A stretch of 23,994 bases of DNA from positions 1-23,994 of the forward strand of contig CAZWNY010000027.1 of the NCBI GenBank assembly GCA_964635575.1, written 5' to 3'. Under the pieces are notes generated by a model. The model worked only from the letters and a program-made list of their open reading frames with translations. It had not been told where the DNA came from and did not search any database. Numbering within the stretch: the first letter of the stretch is position 1; each line of letters starts with the position of its first letter. The DNA is from GCA-2733415 sp964635575. Lineage in GTDB: Bacteria > Bacteroidota > Bacteroidia > Flavobacteriales > Flavobacteriaceae. Positions 7,285 through 14,956 of this stretch are shown one piece after another. The translations under genes were made by a program, and so were the position numbers.

Positions 7285-8475
7285 ATGCCAAAAATTTCAA
7301 CTAAAGGACAAGAAATGCCGCAATCTCCGATTCGTAAATTGGTCCCTTTTGCAGAAGAAGCAAAAAAGAGAGGTACAAAAGTATATCATTTAAATATTGG
7401 TCAACCAGACATTAAAACTCCGAAAGTAGCTTTAGATGCTGTTAAAAACAACACATTAACTACTGTTGCATATTCCCAATCGGAAGGTTCTGAAGCATAT
7501 CGAGCTAAAATTGCAAACTATTATAAAAAACATGATGTTACTGTAAATGCGAATGATATTATTGTAACTACCGGCGGTAGTGAAGCGTTGCTGTTTACCT
7601 TTGGTAGTGTTATGGATGTGGATGATGAAGTAATTATACCTGAACCGTTTTATGCTAATTACAACGGTTTTTCTACCGCTTCGGGTGTAAAAGTTGTGCC
7701 TGTAATGTCCACTATTAATGATAGTTTTGCATTACCAGCTATTGAGGAATTTGAGAAACTAATTACTCCTAATACCAAAGCTATTTTAATTTGTAACCCA
7801 GGTAACCCAACTGGTTATTTATATAGCAAAGAAGAAATAAAAAAGTTAGCCAAAATTGTTAAAAAATATGATTTATTTTTAATTGCAGATGAAGTTTATA
7901 GAGAGTTTACTTATGACGGTTTAAAGCATTATTCCGTTTTAGCCGAAAATGGTTTAGATGAGCATGCAATTATTATAGATTCGGTTTCCAAACGATACAG
8001 CATGTGTGGTGCACGTATTGGATGTGTGGTTTCTAAAAATAAAGATTTTATTGCCACTGCGTTAAAGTTCGCACAAGCACGTTTAAGCCCGCCAACCTAT
8101 GCGCAAATTGCTAGTGAAGCTGCTTTAGAAACTCCACAACAATATTTTGATGAAGTTATTGAAGAATATTCCGCTCGTAGAGATACTTTAATTACGGAGT
8201 TAAAAAAAATTAACAATGTAAAAGTAGCTACTCCAAAAGGAGCTTTTTATTGCATTGTCGAACTTCCTATAAAAAATGCAAACAATTTTGCACAGTGGTT
8301 ATTAGAAGAATTTAACCTAAACGGAGAAACCATTATGGTTGCACCAGCAGCAGGTTTTTATGCAACTCCAAATGTTGGTTTAAATCAAATTAGGATTGCT
8401 TATGTGTTAAACAAAGAAAGTTTAATTAAATCGGTTGCTATTTTAAAAGCAGCTCTGGAAAATTATACTTGTTAA
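7285..8475 (+). CDS. PLP-dependent aminotransferase (class I/II, fold type I)
   Basis: Transfers an amino group between an amino acid and a 2-oxo acid, in the cytoplasm. The 396-residue protein shows the complete aspartate-aminotransferase-like pattern: NIGQPDIKTP (37-46), TTGGSEALLFTF, the NPGNPTG motif (171-177), IADEVYREF with Asp202 and Tyr205 at the cofactor, SVSKRYSMCGARIG with Lys236 as the PLP Schiff-base lysine and Arg244 at the phosphate, and a C-terminal QIRIAYV arginine that would hold the substrate carboxylate. The family also contains enzymes for aromatic and branched-chain substrates, so specificity is not decided. murB begins 17 nt after the stop, so the two are probably one operon. 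An aspartate or glutamate donor is a guess from the family. Confidence 0.92.
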   Translation: MPKISTKGQEMPQSPIRKLVPFAEEAKKRGTKVYHLNIGQPDIKTPKVALDAVKNNTLTTVAYSQSEGSEAYRAKIANYYKKHDVTVNANDIIVTTGGSEALLFTFGSVMDVDDEVIIPEPFYANYNGFSTASGVKVVPVMSTINDSFALPAIEEFEKLITPNTKAILICNPGNPTGYLYSKEEIKKLAKIVKKYDLFLIADEVYREFTYDGLKHYSVLAENGLDEHAIIIDSVSKRYSMCGARIGCVVSKNKDFIATALKFAQARLSPPTYAQIASEAALETPQQYFDEVIEEYSARRDTLITELKKINNVKVATPKGAFYCIVELPIKNANNFAQWLLEEFNLNGETIMVAPAAGFYATPNVGLNQIRIAYVLNKESLIKSVAILKAALENYTC

Positions 8476-8492
8476 AAATATAAATAAATTTT

Positions 8493-9506
8493 ATGCGAGT
8501 ACAACACAACATCTCTTTGAAAAAATACAATACATTTGGTATTGATGTAACAGCGAGTAATTTTGTTGAAGCAACATCAGTATTTGGTTTAAAACGTATT
8601 TTAGATTTGCCACTAAAAAATTATTTTTTAATTGGCGGCGGAAGTAATATGCTACTCACTAAAAACATTACAAATGCTTTAGTAATACACATAAATATAA
8701 GTGGTAAGGAAATTATTAAAGAGAATGAAGATTTTATTTGGATAACCGCTCAAGCAGGAGAAAATTGGCATAATTTTGTTATCTGGTGTGTACAACGTAA
8801 TTTTGGCGGACTAGAAAACATGTCGCTAATACCTGGTAATGTTGGTACTGCACCAATTCAAAACATTGGAGCTTACGGAAAAGAGTTAAAAGATAATTTT
8901 GTAAGCTGTACCGCATTAGAAATTGCTACACAAAAATTAAAAACGTTTACTAAAGAAGATTGTAAATTTGACTACCGAAACTCTGTATTTAAAAATGAAT
9001 TAAAAGGACAGTTTATTATTACCTCAGTTACTTTTAAACTGACCAAACAAAACCATCATATTTCGATATCATACGGAGTAATTGAAGCTGAATTGGCAAA
9101 TAAAAAAATTTTAAAACCGAATATTAAACAAGTAAGCAACGCTATTATTGCCATTAGAAAATCTAAATTACCTGATCCTGAAAAATTAGGAAATAGTGGA
9201 AGTTTTTTTAAAAACCCTATAATTTCAAAAAAAGAATTTGATGTTTTTATCAAAAAATTCCCAGAAGCACCCAGTTATATAGTTTCTGACACAGAAATTA
9301 AAATCCCTGCAGGCTGGCTAGTTGACCAAGCAGGTTTTAAAGGAAAACGATTTGGTAACGCTGGTGTGCATAAAAAACAAGCACTTGTTTTAGTTAATTA
9401 TGGCAACGCAACAGGGCAAGAAATTTGGAATTTAGCCATGAAAATTAAAAGCACCGTTTTAGCTCAATTCAATATTGAAATTAACCCAGAAGTAAACGTA
9501 TATTGA
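8493..9506 (+). CDS. murB: UDP-N-acetylenolpyruvoylglucosamine reductase (MurB, type I)
   Basis: Flavoenzyme that uses NADPH to reduce UDP-GlcNAc-enolpyruvate to UDP-MurNAc, an early cytoplasmic step of peptidoglycan synthesis. Length (337) and motifs match the E. coli-type enzyme: NTFGID (13-18), the FAD-binding LIGGGSNML (46-54), SLIPGNVGTAPIQNIGAYG (111-129), the catalytic arginine in DYRNSVFK (Arg162), the catalytic proton donor Ser237 in NSGSFFKNP, AGWLVDQAGFKGKRFGNAGVH (273-293), and Glu333 near the C terminus (NPEVNVY). These correspond to E. coli Arg159, Ser229 and Glu325. It follows the aminotransferase by 17 nt. No other mur gene lies in the window. Confidence 0.97.
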   Translation: MRVQHNISLKKYNTFGIDVTASNFVEATSVFGLKRILDLPLKNYFLIGGGSNMLLTKNITNALVIHINISGKEIIKENEDFIWITAQAGENWHNFVIWCVQRNFGGLENMSLIPGNVGTAPIQNIGAYGKELKDNFVSCTALEIATQKLKTFTKEDCKFDYRNSVFKNELKGQFIITSVTFKLTKQNHHISISYGVIEAELANKKILKPNIKQVSNAIIAIRKSKLPDPEKLGNSGSFFKNPIISKKEFDVFIKKFPEAPSYIVSDTEIKIPAGWLVDQAGFKGKRFGNAGVHKKQALVLVNYGNATGQEIWNLAMKIKSTVLAQFNIEINPEVNVY

Positions 9507-9585
9507 TGTTAAAACATAAACTCATTTTTAACCCTAAATAATTTCGAATATTACATTGTAAAAATACACTTCTAAAATAAAAATT

Positions 9586-10437
9586 ATGAAAAAAATCATT
9601 CTATTATTAAGCGTACTATTAATAACTATTGGTACTTACGCACAAAAAAAAGCATACGTAATTTATAATGCTAAAGGAAAAAAAGTATCGTATAAAAAAA
9701 TGCTAAAAACACTTAGTAAACAAGATATTATTTTATTTGGAGAACAACACAATAACGCAATTACACATTGGTTACAATATGAACTTACTGCCGATTTACA
9801 CCAAACAAAAAAACTAATATTAGGAGCAGAAATGATTGAAGCAGACAATCAAATTGCTTTAAACGACTATTTATCGGGTAAAATTAACAAAAAAGGATTA
9901 GATACTTTAGCACGTTTATGGCCAAACCACAAAACTGATTATGCACCGTTAGTTGATTTCGCAAAAATAAATAAATTACCTTTTATTGCGACTAATATAC
10001 CACGTAGGTTTGCTAATAAAGTATATAAAAAAGGCTGGAGTGCTTTAGACAGTTTAACCGAAAAACAAAAAAAATGGGTAGCACCATTACCTATTTTTTT
10101 TGATGCTAACTTACCTACTTACAAAGAAATTTTAGAAATGATGGGGAAACACGGAAGTCCAAAATTAGTAATGGCACAAGCCTCTAAAGATGCTACAATG
10201 GCACATTTTATTTTAAAAAACTACAAACCAAGCCATACTTTTATACACTATAACGGAGCGTTTCATTCCAACAAATACGAAGGAATTTTATGGTACTTAA
10301 AACGAGAAAACAACAACTTAAACTACGGAACAATTTCTACCGTAGTACAAGACAATGTAAACAAATTAGAAACAGACAATAAACACCTTGCCGATTTTAT
10401 TATTTGTGTAAATACTAATATGACTACCACATATTAA
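9586..10437 (+). CDS. ChaN-family (haem-binding uptake, Tiki-like fold) secreted protein
   Basis: 283 residues with a Sec signal peptide (1-19, then QKK). The body carries the ChaN/PF04187 signature: DIILFGEQHNNAITHWLQ (GExH, His55), LGAEMIEADNQIALNDYL, PLVDFAKINKLPFIATNIPRR, SPKLVMAQASKDATMAHFI and a late HYNGAFHSN with a conserved His. ChaN of Campylobacter is a haem-binding lipoprotein tied to iron uptake, and related folds are metal-dependent peptidases. This copy has no lipobox cysteine, so it is probably a free periplasmic or exported protein. The next gene, a secreted M1 metallopeptidase, begins 2 nt after the stop, so the pair is co-expressed. A haem or peptidase role is inference from the family. 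Confidence 0.85.
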   Translation: MKKIILLLSVLLITIGTYAQKKAYVIYNAKGKKVSYKKMLKTLSKQDIILFGEQHNNAITHWLQYELTADLHQTKKLILGAEMIEADNQIALNDYLSGKINKKGLDTLARLWPNHKTDYAPLVDFAKINKLPFIATNIPRRFANKVYKKGWSALDSLTEKQKKWVAPLPIFFDANLPTYKEILEMMGKHGSPKLVMAQASKDATMAHFILKNYKPSHTFIHYNGAFHSNKYEGILWYLKRENNNLNYGTISTVVQDNVNKLETDNKHLADFIICVNTNMTTTY

Positions 10438-10439
10438 TT

Positions 10440-12092
10440 ATGAACAAAATATTCGCACTTATTATTATTTTGTTTTCTTTCGGTAGTTTTGCTCAAAATG
10501 AATTTTTTAAACATCATGAAAAATTTACACGTCAAGACAGTTTACGAGGAAGCAACACCTTACAACGCGCTTGGTGGAATGTAAAACATTATGATTTAGC
10601 AGTTTCTGTTTTTCCTAAAACAAAAACAATAAAAGGGACTAATAAAATTAGCTTTACAGTAGAAAAACAAATGCGAAAAATGCAGATTGATTTGCAACAA
10701 CCCATGCAAATTACTCAAATAATACATCAAAACAAACAATTAAAATTTACTAGAGAAAATAATGTTTTTTGGGTTGAATTTTCAACTACATTACCACTGC
10801 ATTCTACCCAAAATATTACTATTTATTTTGAAGGAAAACCTAAAGAAGCAACTCAACCACCTTGGGATGGTGGAATTACTTGGAAAAAAGACAATAATAA
10901 TGTCGATTTTATTGCTTCATCCAATCAAGGTATTGGAGCCAGTATTTGGTGGCCAAACAAAGACTTTAGTGCAGATGAGCCAGACAACGGAGCTATTATT
11001 TCGGTTAACATACCCGAGCATTTAACTAATGTTTCTAACGGAAAGTTAATTGCTGTAATTTCGCATAAACAACAAAAACGAAAAACCTATACATGGAAAG
11101 TTACCAATACGATAAATAATTACGGAATATCTATAAATATAGGCGATTACGCTCATTTTTCGGAAGTATTTAAGGGCGAAAAAGGAAGTTTAAATTGCGA
11201 ATATTGGGTGCTTAAAAAAAACTTAAAAAAAGCAAAAAAACAATTTCAACAAGTTCCTAAAATGTTAACTGCCTTTGAGTATTGGTTTGGCCCTTATCCT
11301 TTTTATGAAGACGATTATAAATTAGTAGAAACACCTTATTTAGGTATGGAACACCAAAGTTGTATTGCCTACGGAAACCATTACAAAAACGGTTACTTAG
11401 GATCGGACTTAAGTGGCACTGGCATAGGGCTAAAATTTGACTACATTATTATTCATGAAAGCGGACACGAATGGTTTGCCAACAGCATTACCAACAAAGA
11501 TGTTGCAGATATGTGGATACATGAAGGTTTTACCTGCTATTCTGAAAGTTTATATATCGATTATCATTTTGGCACCGAAAATGCTAATAAATATGTACAA
11601 GGAATGCGAAAAAACATACAAAACAACAAACCACTTATTGGGCAATACCTAGTAAATAATAGTGGCTCTAGTGACATGTATTACAAAGGTTTAAACATAT
11701 TACATACTTTACGGCAAATGATAAATAATGATGAAAAATGGCGAACAATATTGCGTGGTTTAAACAATGAATTTTATCATCAAACTGTAACTACTCAACA
11801 AATAGAAAATTACATGAGTACACATTCTGGTTTGCCTCTTAATGGTTTTTTTAATCAATATTTACGAACCGTTAAAATTCCGGTATTAGAACTAAAATAC
11901 AATAACAAAAAATTAAAATATCAATTTAAAAATACGGTAGCTAATTTTAAAATGCCTGTTAAAATATGGGTCAATAAAAAACCTGTATGGATTAACGCTA
12001 GCAATAAATTAAGTACATATACAGCAACTTACGACATAAAAACGGTAGTTGTAGATAAAAACTTTTACATTAAAACTAAAAAAAAATATTAA
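10440..12092 (+). CDS. Secreted M1-family zinc metallopeptidase
   Basis: 550 residues, predicted zinc aminopeptidase of the gluzincin M1 family, exported by a Sec signal peptide (1-18, ...FGSFA, then QNE). An N-terminal beta domain (about 40-240) is followed by the GMEHQ segment (302-306, equivalent to GAMEN), HESGHEW with zinc ligands His339 and His343 and catalytic Glu340, and the third ligand Glu362 in WIHEGFT, 19 residues after His343. A tyrosine pair in DMYYKGLNIL supplies the usual transition-state Tyr. It ends soon after the helical catalytic domain with a short beta region and lacks the long C-terminal helical domain of PepN or ERAP, as is common for Bacteroidota secreted M1 enzymes. 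No type IX secretion C-terminal domain is visible. It is coupled to the ChaN-like gene (2 nt). Confidence 0.93.
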   Translation: MNKIFALIIILFSFGSFAQNEFFKHHEKFTRQDSLRGSNTLQRAWWNVKHYDLAVSVFPKTKTIKGTNKISFTVEKQMRKMQIDLQQPMQITQIIHQNKQLKFTRENNVFWVEFSTTLPLHSTQNITIYFEGKPKEATQPPWDGGITWKKDNNNVDFIASSNQGIGASIWWPNKDFSADEPDNGAIISVNIPEHLTNVSNGKLIAVISHKQQKRKTYTWKVTNTINNYGISINIGDYAHFSEVFKGEKGSLNCEYWVLKKNLKKAKKQFQQVPKMLTAFEYWFGPYPFYEDDYKLVETPYLGMEHQSCIAYGNHYKNGYLGSDLSGTGIGLKFDYIIIHESGHEWFANSITNKDVADMWIHEGFTCYSESLYIDYHFGTENANKYVQGMRKNIQNNKPLIGQYLVNNSGSSDMYYKGLNILHTLRQMINNDEKWRTILRGLNNEFYHQTVTTQQIENYMSTHSGLPLNGFFNQYLRTVKIPVLELKYNNKKLKYQFKNTVANFKMPVKIWVNKKPVWINASNKLSTYTATYDIKTVVVDKNFYIKTKKKY

Positions 12093-12118
12093 AACGATAC
12101 GCTAAAATATCAAATACT

Positions 12119-12126
12119 TATATTTG
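12119..12126 (+). promoter_or_regulatory. -7 promoter box for the mini-protein/GT2/sigma unit
   Basis: TATATTTG matches TAnnTTTG exactly, 19 nt before the ATG at 12146. The predicted leader is about 13 nt. It supports a new transcription unit here, separate from the M1 peptidase gene. Confidence 0.55.
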
Positions 12127-12145
12127 CAGTATAAAACCATATAAA

Positions 12146-12352
12146 ATGAAATTAGTTGCACTTACTATCGGACTATTATTACTTGCTGTTGCAGGAATTA
12201 GTATTAAACTTTGGGCAAAAAAAGACGGTAAATTTGCAGGCACTTGCGCTAGTCAAAACCCAATGTTAAATAAAAACAATGACCCTTGTGGCTTTTGTGG
12301 AAAACCCGCAGAAGAATTTGACACTTGTGATACGCCACAACACGAAGCATAA
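12146..12352 (+). CDS. Small four-cysteine membrane protein, NqrM-like
   Basis: 68 residues. Residues 3-23 are a single hydrophobic helix, followed by KKDGKFAGTC and a short tail with Cys34, Cys48, Cys51 and Cys61 (pattern C-x13-C-x2-C-x9-C). Similar short proteins in Flavobacteriaceae carry only generic 'membrane or secreted protein' names. The build, one N-terminal helix, a K/R-rich turn, a GTC motif and a compact Cys cluster, resembles NqrM (DUF539), the small protein that delivers iron for the membrane [Fe-S] centre of Na+-NQR. The Cys spacing differs from NqrM, so homology is unproven. It has its own -7 box, and the GT2 gene starts 9 nt after its stop. Confidence 0.75.
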   Translation: MKLVALTIGLLLLAVAGISIKLWAKKDGKFAGTCASQNPMLNKNNDPCGFCGKPAEEFDTCDTPQHEA

Positions 12353-12361
12353 TTACTGAAT

Positions 12362-13468
12362 ATGCTAACTTTTTTATTTTACCTCTTTATTGTATTTAGT
12401 AGCATACTTACATTATACTATCTTTTTATTTTTAGTGCGTTTTCTTTTTCAAAATTAAAAGAAAAAAAAGAGATAAACTTGCCTGTTTCAATTTTAATTT
12501 GCGCAAAAAATGAATCCGAAAATTTAACAAAATTTCTGCCTTATATTGTAACACAAAACTACCCTAATTTTGAAATTGTTTTAATCAATGACGCTTCGTT
12601 TGACGATACGTTAACTGTAATGAAACGTTTTGCAAAACAACATAAAAACATAAAAATTGTAAATGTGGAAAACAACGAAACGTTTTCGGGAAATAAAAAA
12701 CATGCATTAACCTTAGGTATTAAAGCTGCTACAAACGACTATCTACTATTTACAGATGCCGATTGCAAACCAGCATCAAATCAATGGGTTTATAATATGA
12801 TGCGTAATTTTTCTGTAGAAAAAAAATTTGTTTTAGGATATGGCGCTTATCAAAAACAAAAAAAATCAATATTAAATGCTTTAGTTCGGTTTGAAACGTT
12901 ACTTACCGCAATACAATATTTTTCGTATGCTAAAATAGGAAGTCCATATATGGGAGTTGGTAGGAATTTGGCGTATCATAAAAGTGAATTTTTTAATGCA
13001 AACGGATTTACAGATCATCTAAAAATAAAATCTGGTGATGATGATTTATTTATTAACCAAAACGCTAAAGGAAAACATACCGCTATTGAATATACCACTA
13101 AAAGCCACACCATATCTATTGCTCCACAAAGTTTTAAGCAATGGTATATACAAAAAAGAAGGCATACATCTACCGCAAAATATTATAAATTTAAGGATCA
13201 ACTATTGCTAGGGTTATTTTATATTTCGACAGTCATATTTTGGCTTAGCTTTACATTTCTTATTAGTTTTCTGTTTCAATGGGAATTAGTATTGCTTATT
13301 TTTGGCATTAAGTTATCGATACAGTATTTTGTATATGGGTTTGGTGCTAAAAAACTAAATGAACAACGCTTGGTAGTTGCACTTCCATTTTTAGAGTTAT
13401 TTTTAATTCTTTTTCAATTCACTATCTTTATCAACAATTGTATTTCAAAACCAAAACATTGGAAATAA
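12362..13468 (+). CDS. Membrane-bound family 2 glycosyltransferase
   Basis: 368 residues. A hydrophobic N-terminal helix (about 5-28) anchors a GT-A domain: VSILICAKNESENL (42-55), IVLINDASFDDT (72-83), NKKHALTLGI, the metal/UDP-binding DAD motif 132-134 in FTDADCKP, the acceptor-side GDDDLF (225-230) and QKRRH (264-268, in place of QxxRW). Two or three C-terminal helices follow (about 282-310, 312-330, 340-360). This layout is shared with processive and lipid-linked GT2 enzymes; donor and acceptor are not predictable. The last codons, Pro-Lys-His-Trp-Lys-stop, overlap the probable TTG start of the sigma-factor gene. No other envelope-glycan genes are nearby. Confidence 0.9.
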   Translation: MLTFLFYLFIVFSSILTLYYLFIFSAFSFSKLKEKKEINLPVSILICAKNESENLTKFLPYIVTQNYPNFEIVLINDASFDDTLTVMKRFAKQHKNIKIVNVENNETFSGNKKHALTLGIKAATNDYLLFTDADCKPASNQWVYNMMRNFSVEKKFVLGYGAYQKQKKSILNALVRFETLLTAIQYFSYAKIGSPYMGVGRNLAYHKSEFFNANGFTDHLKIKSGDDDLFINQNAKGKHTAIEYTTKSHTISIAPQSFKQWYIQKRRHTSTAKYYKFKDQLLLGLFYISTVIFWLSFTFLISFLFQWELVLLIFGIKLSIQYFVYGFGAKKLNEQRLVVALPFLELFLILFQFTIFINNCISKPKHWK

Positions 13469-14028
13469 AAAACACCATATTAATTACGCAAATTCAAAAT
13501 GCAAAAAACGGAAGCCAATCGGCTTTTAATTATTTGTTAAATTTATTTTGGAACGATGTATATGGCTTTTTATTAAAACGTACCGAAAATGAAAACGATG
13601 CGGAAGATTACACCATTCAAGCATTTGCAAAGGCATTTGAAAAAATAAATAGTTTTAAAGAGGAATATAAATTTAAAACATGGTTAATTACAATTGCAAA
13701 AAATATATTTTTTGATGAGTCTCGTAAAAAAAAATCCTCTATTGCTTCTAAAACTGTTACTCATAACAAAAACCATGTATATCAGATTATCGATGACAGC
13801 CCTACTGCAGAAGATAAACTAATTATCGAACAAAATTTAGCTAAATTATTGCGTTATATAAAACTACTTAAACCGCATTATCAGAATGTAATTATGTTAC
13901 GTTATTTTCAAGAAATGCCACTTAAAAAAATTGCATTAGAAATAAACGAACCACTAACTAATGTAAAGGTAAAATTATTACGTGCCCGAAAATTATTAGC
14001 CGAAATTATTACGAAAAAACAACAATAG
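13459..14028 (+). CDS. ECF-like RNA polymerase sigma-70 family factor
   Basis: About 189 residues of the ECF class. Region 2: QSAFNYLLNLFWNDVYGFLLKRTENENDAEDYTIQAFAKAFEKINSFKEEYKFKTWLITIAKNIFFDESRKKK; region 4: LKPHYQNVIMLRYFQEMPLKKIALEINEPLTNVKVKLLRARKLL, with the DNA-binding HTH. The linker is short and no C-terminal extension is present. No ATG exists near the 5' end. The frame is open from TTG 13438, but TTG 13459 (LEIKNTILITQ...) is my choice. It overlaps the glycosyltransferase stop by 10 nt, and the TTGGAAATAA overlap differs by one base from the ATGGAAATAA that would give a normal start. No anti-sigma factor gene is adjacent: the next gene is convergent and unrelated. Confidence 0.9.
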   Translation: MEIKNTILITQIQNAKNGSQSAFNYLLNLFWNDVYGFLLKRTENENDAEDYTIQAFAKAFEKINSFKEEYKFKTWLITIAKNIFFDESRKKKSSIASKTVTHNKNHVYQIIDDSPTAEDKLIIEQNLAKLLRYIKLLKPHYQNVIMLRYFQEMPLKKIALEINEPLTNVKVKLLRARKLLAEIITKKQQ

Positions 14029-14038
14029 AAACCTAAAT

Positions 14039-14953
14039 TTACAACATCATGTTATTTAAAGAAAAAATAGTAGTGTATCCTTTTGTTTTAAAATAATTTA
14101 AATCGGTTATATTTTTAACAGTTACCAAAATAAAATCGCCACCCCAAGCGCCTAAACTTTTAATACTTCCACAATTATAATCTTTAAAAAGTGTTTCTTT
14201 TACTGTTGGTGTTTCTATTATTTCAGAAATATATTTTTCATGCGTATCAATTAAAACATTAAAATCAATTAAAGAAGTGCAATTAATCATTTTTTCGGTA
14301 ATGGTATTTATAAGTTCTATTTGTTGTTTTTTTATTGTTGTATTTAGTTTTTTATAACGTGTAATTCCTAATTTACTGTCTTGTTTTTGATTTAAATAAA
14401 TTAAGAAAATTTGTGCTGAAAATCTTGGATTAAAATCAATATATTTAACAATTGGAGTGTTATTTACTAGTTGATACGTTAAAGCACTATTGCTGTTTGC
14501 GCACGCAATATCATAACCGCTTCCGCCAAAAGATTGTTGTAGTAGCTCAAACGGATTTACCTTTGCCCATTTTGCAATATTAGCAATTAAAGTAGATGAG
14601 CTTCCTAATCCAAAATTTGTATTAAAAGTAAGTTGTGTCGTTATTAAATACCCTTTGTTATTAGTTAAAAAAATAGAGTTTAACTGTTTTGCGGCTTGTA
14701 AAATAGTTAATAAAGTTTGATGTTTTTTACATGTTATTTTTGTGTTTGTAAGTGTATTGTTAAATTCTGTTTCAAACCAAATATCAGTGTTTTCATCAAA
14801 ACTTTTCCATATTATTTTATTATTGTTAGTTGGTTTTACAGTTAAATATTGTCCTTTTTTTGTAGGTATTGCTAATGCAATTGCACCATCTAAAACAACA
14901 TATTCTGCGGTGAGTAATAATTTTCCGTGACTGTAAAATACTTTTGCACTCAT
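14039..14953 (-). CDS. GYDIA-family GHMP kinase (mevalonate-pathway kinase)
   Basis: 304 residues of the GHMP superfamily: an N-terminal SHGKLLLTAEYVVLDGAIALAIP block (8-30), the phosphate-binding loop FGLGSSSTLIANI (114-126, motif GLGSSS), and the GGSGYDIACANS segment (143-154) that names the GYDIA group of Bacteroidota. A C-terminal GAWGGDFILVTV (motif 3-like) is also present. It begins 3 nt after the stop of HMG-CoA reductase on the same strand, so a mevalonate-pathway role, phosphorylating mevalonate or a phosphorylated product, is very likely; which step is not clear from sequence. The Asp of GYDIA is in the position that helps catalysis in mevalonate kinase relatives. Convergent with the sigma-factor gene (10 nt). 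Confidence 0.9.
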   Translation of the reverse strand: MSAKVFYSHGKLLLTAEYVVLDGAIALAIPTKKGQYLTVKPTNNNKIIWKSFDENTDIWFETEFNNTLTNTKITCKKHQTLLTILQAAKQLNSIFLTNNKGYLITTQLTFNTNFGLGSSSTLIANIAKWAKVNPFELLQQSFGGSGYDIACANSNSALTYQLVNNTPIVKYIDFNPRFSAQIFLIYLNQKQDSKLGITRYKKLNTTIKKQQIELINTITEKMINCTSLIDFNVLIDTHEKYISEIIETPTVKETLFKDYNCGSIKSLGAWGGDFILVTVKNITDLNYFKTKGYTTIFSLNNMML

Positions 14954-14956
14954 TAT

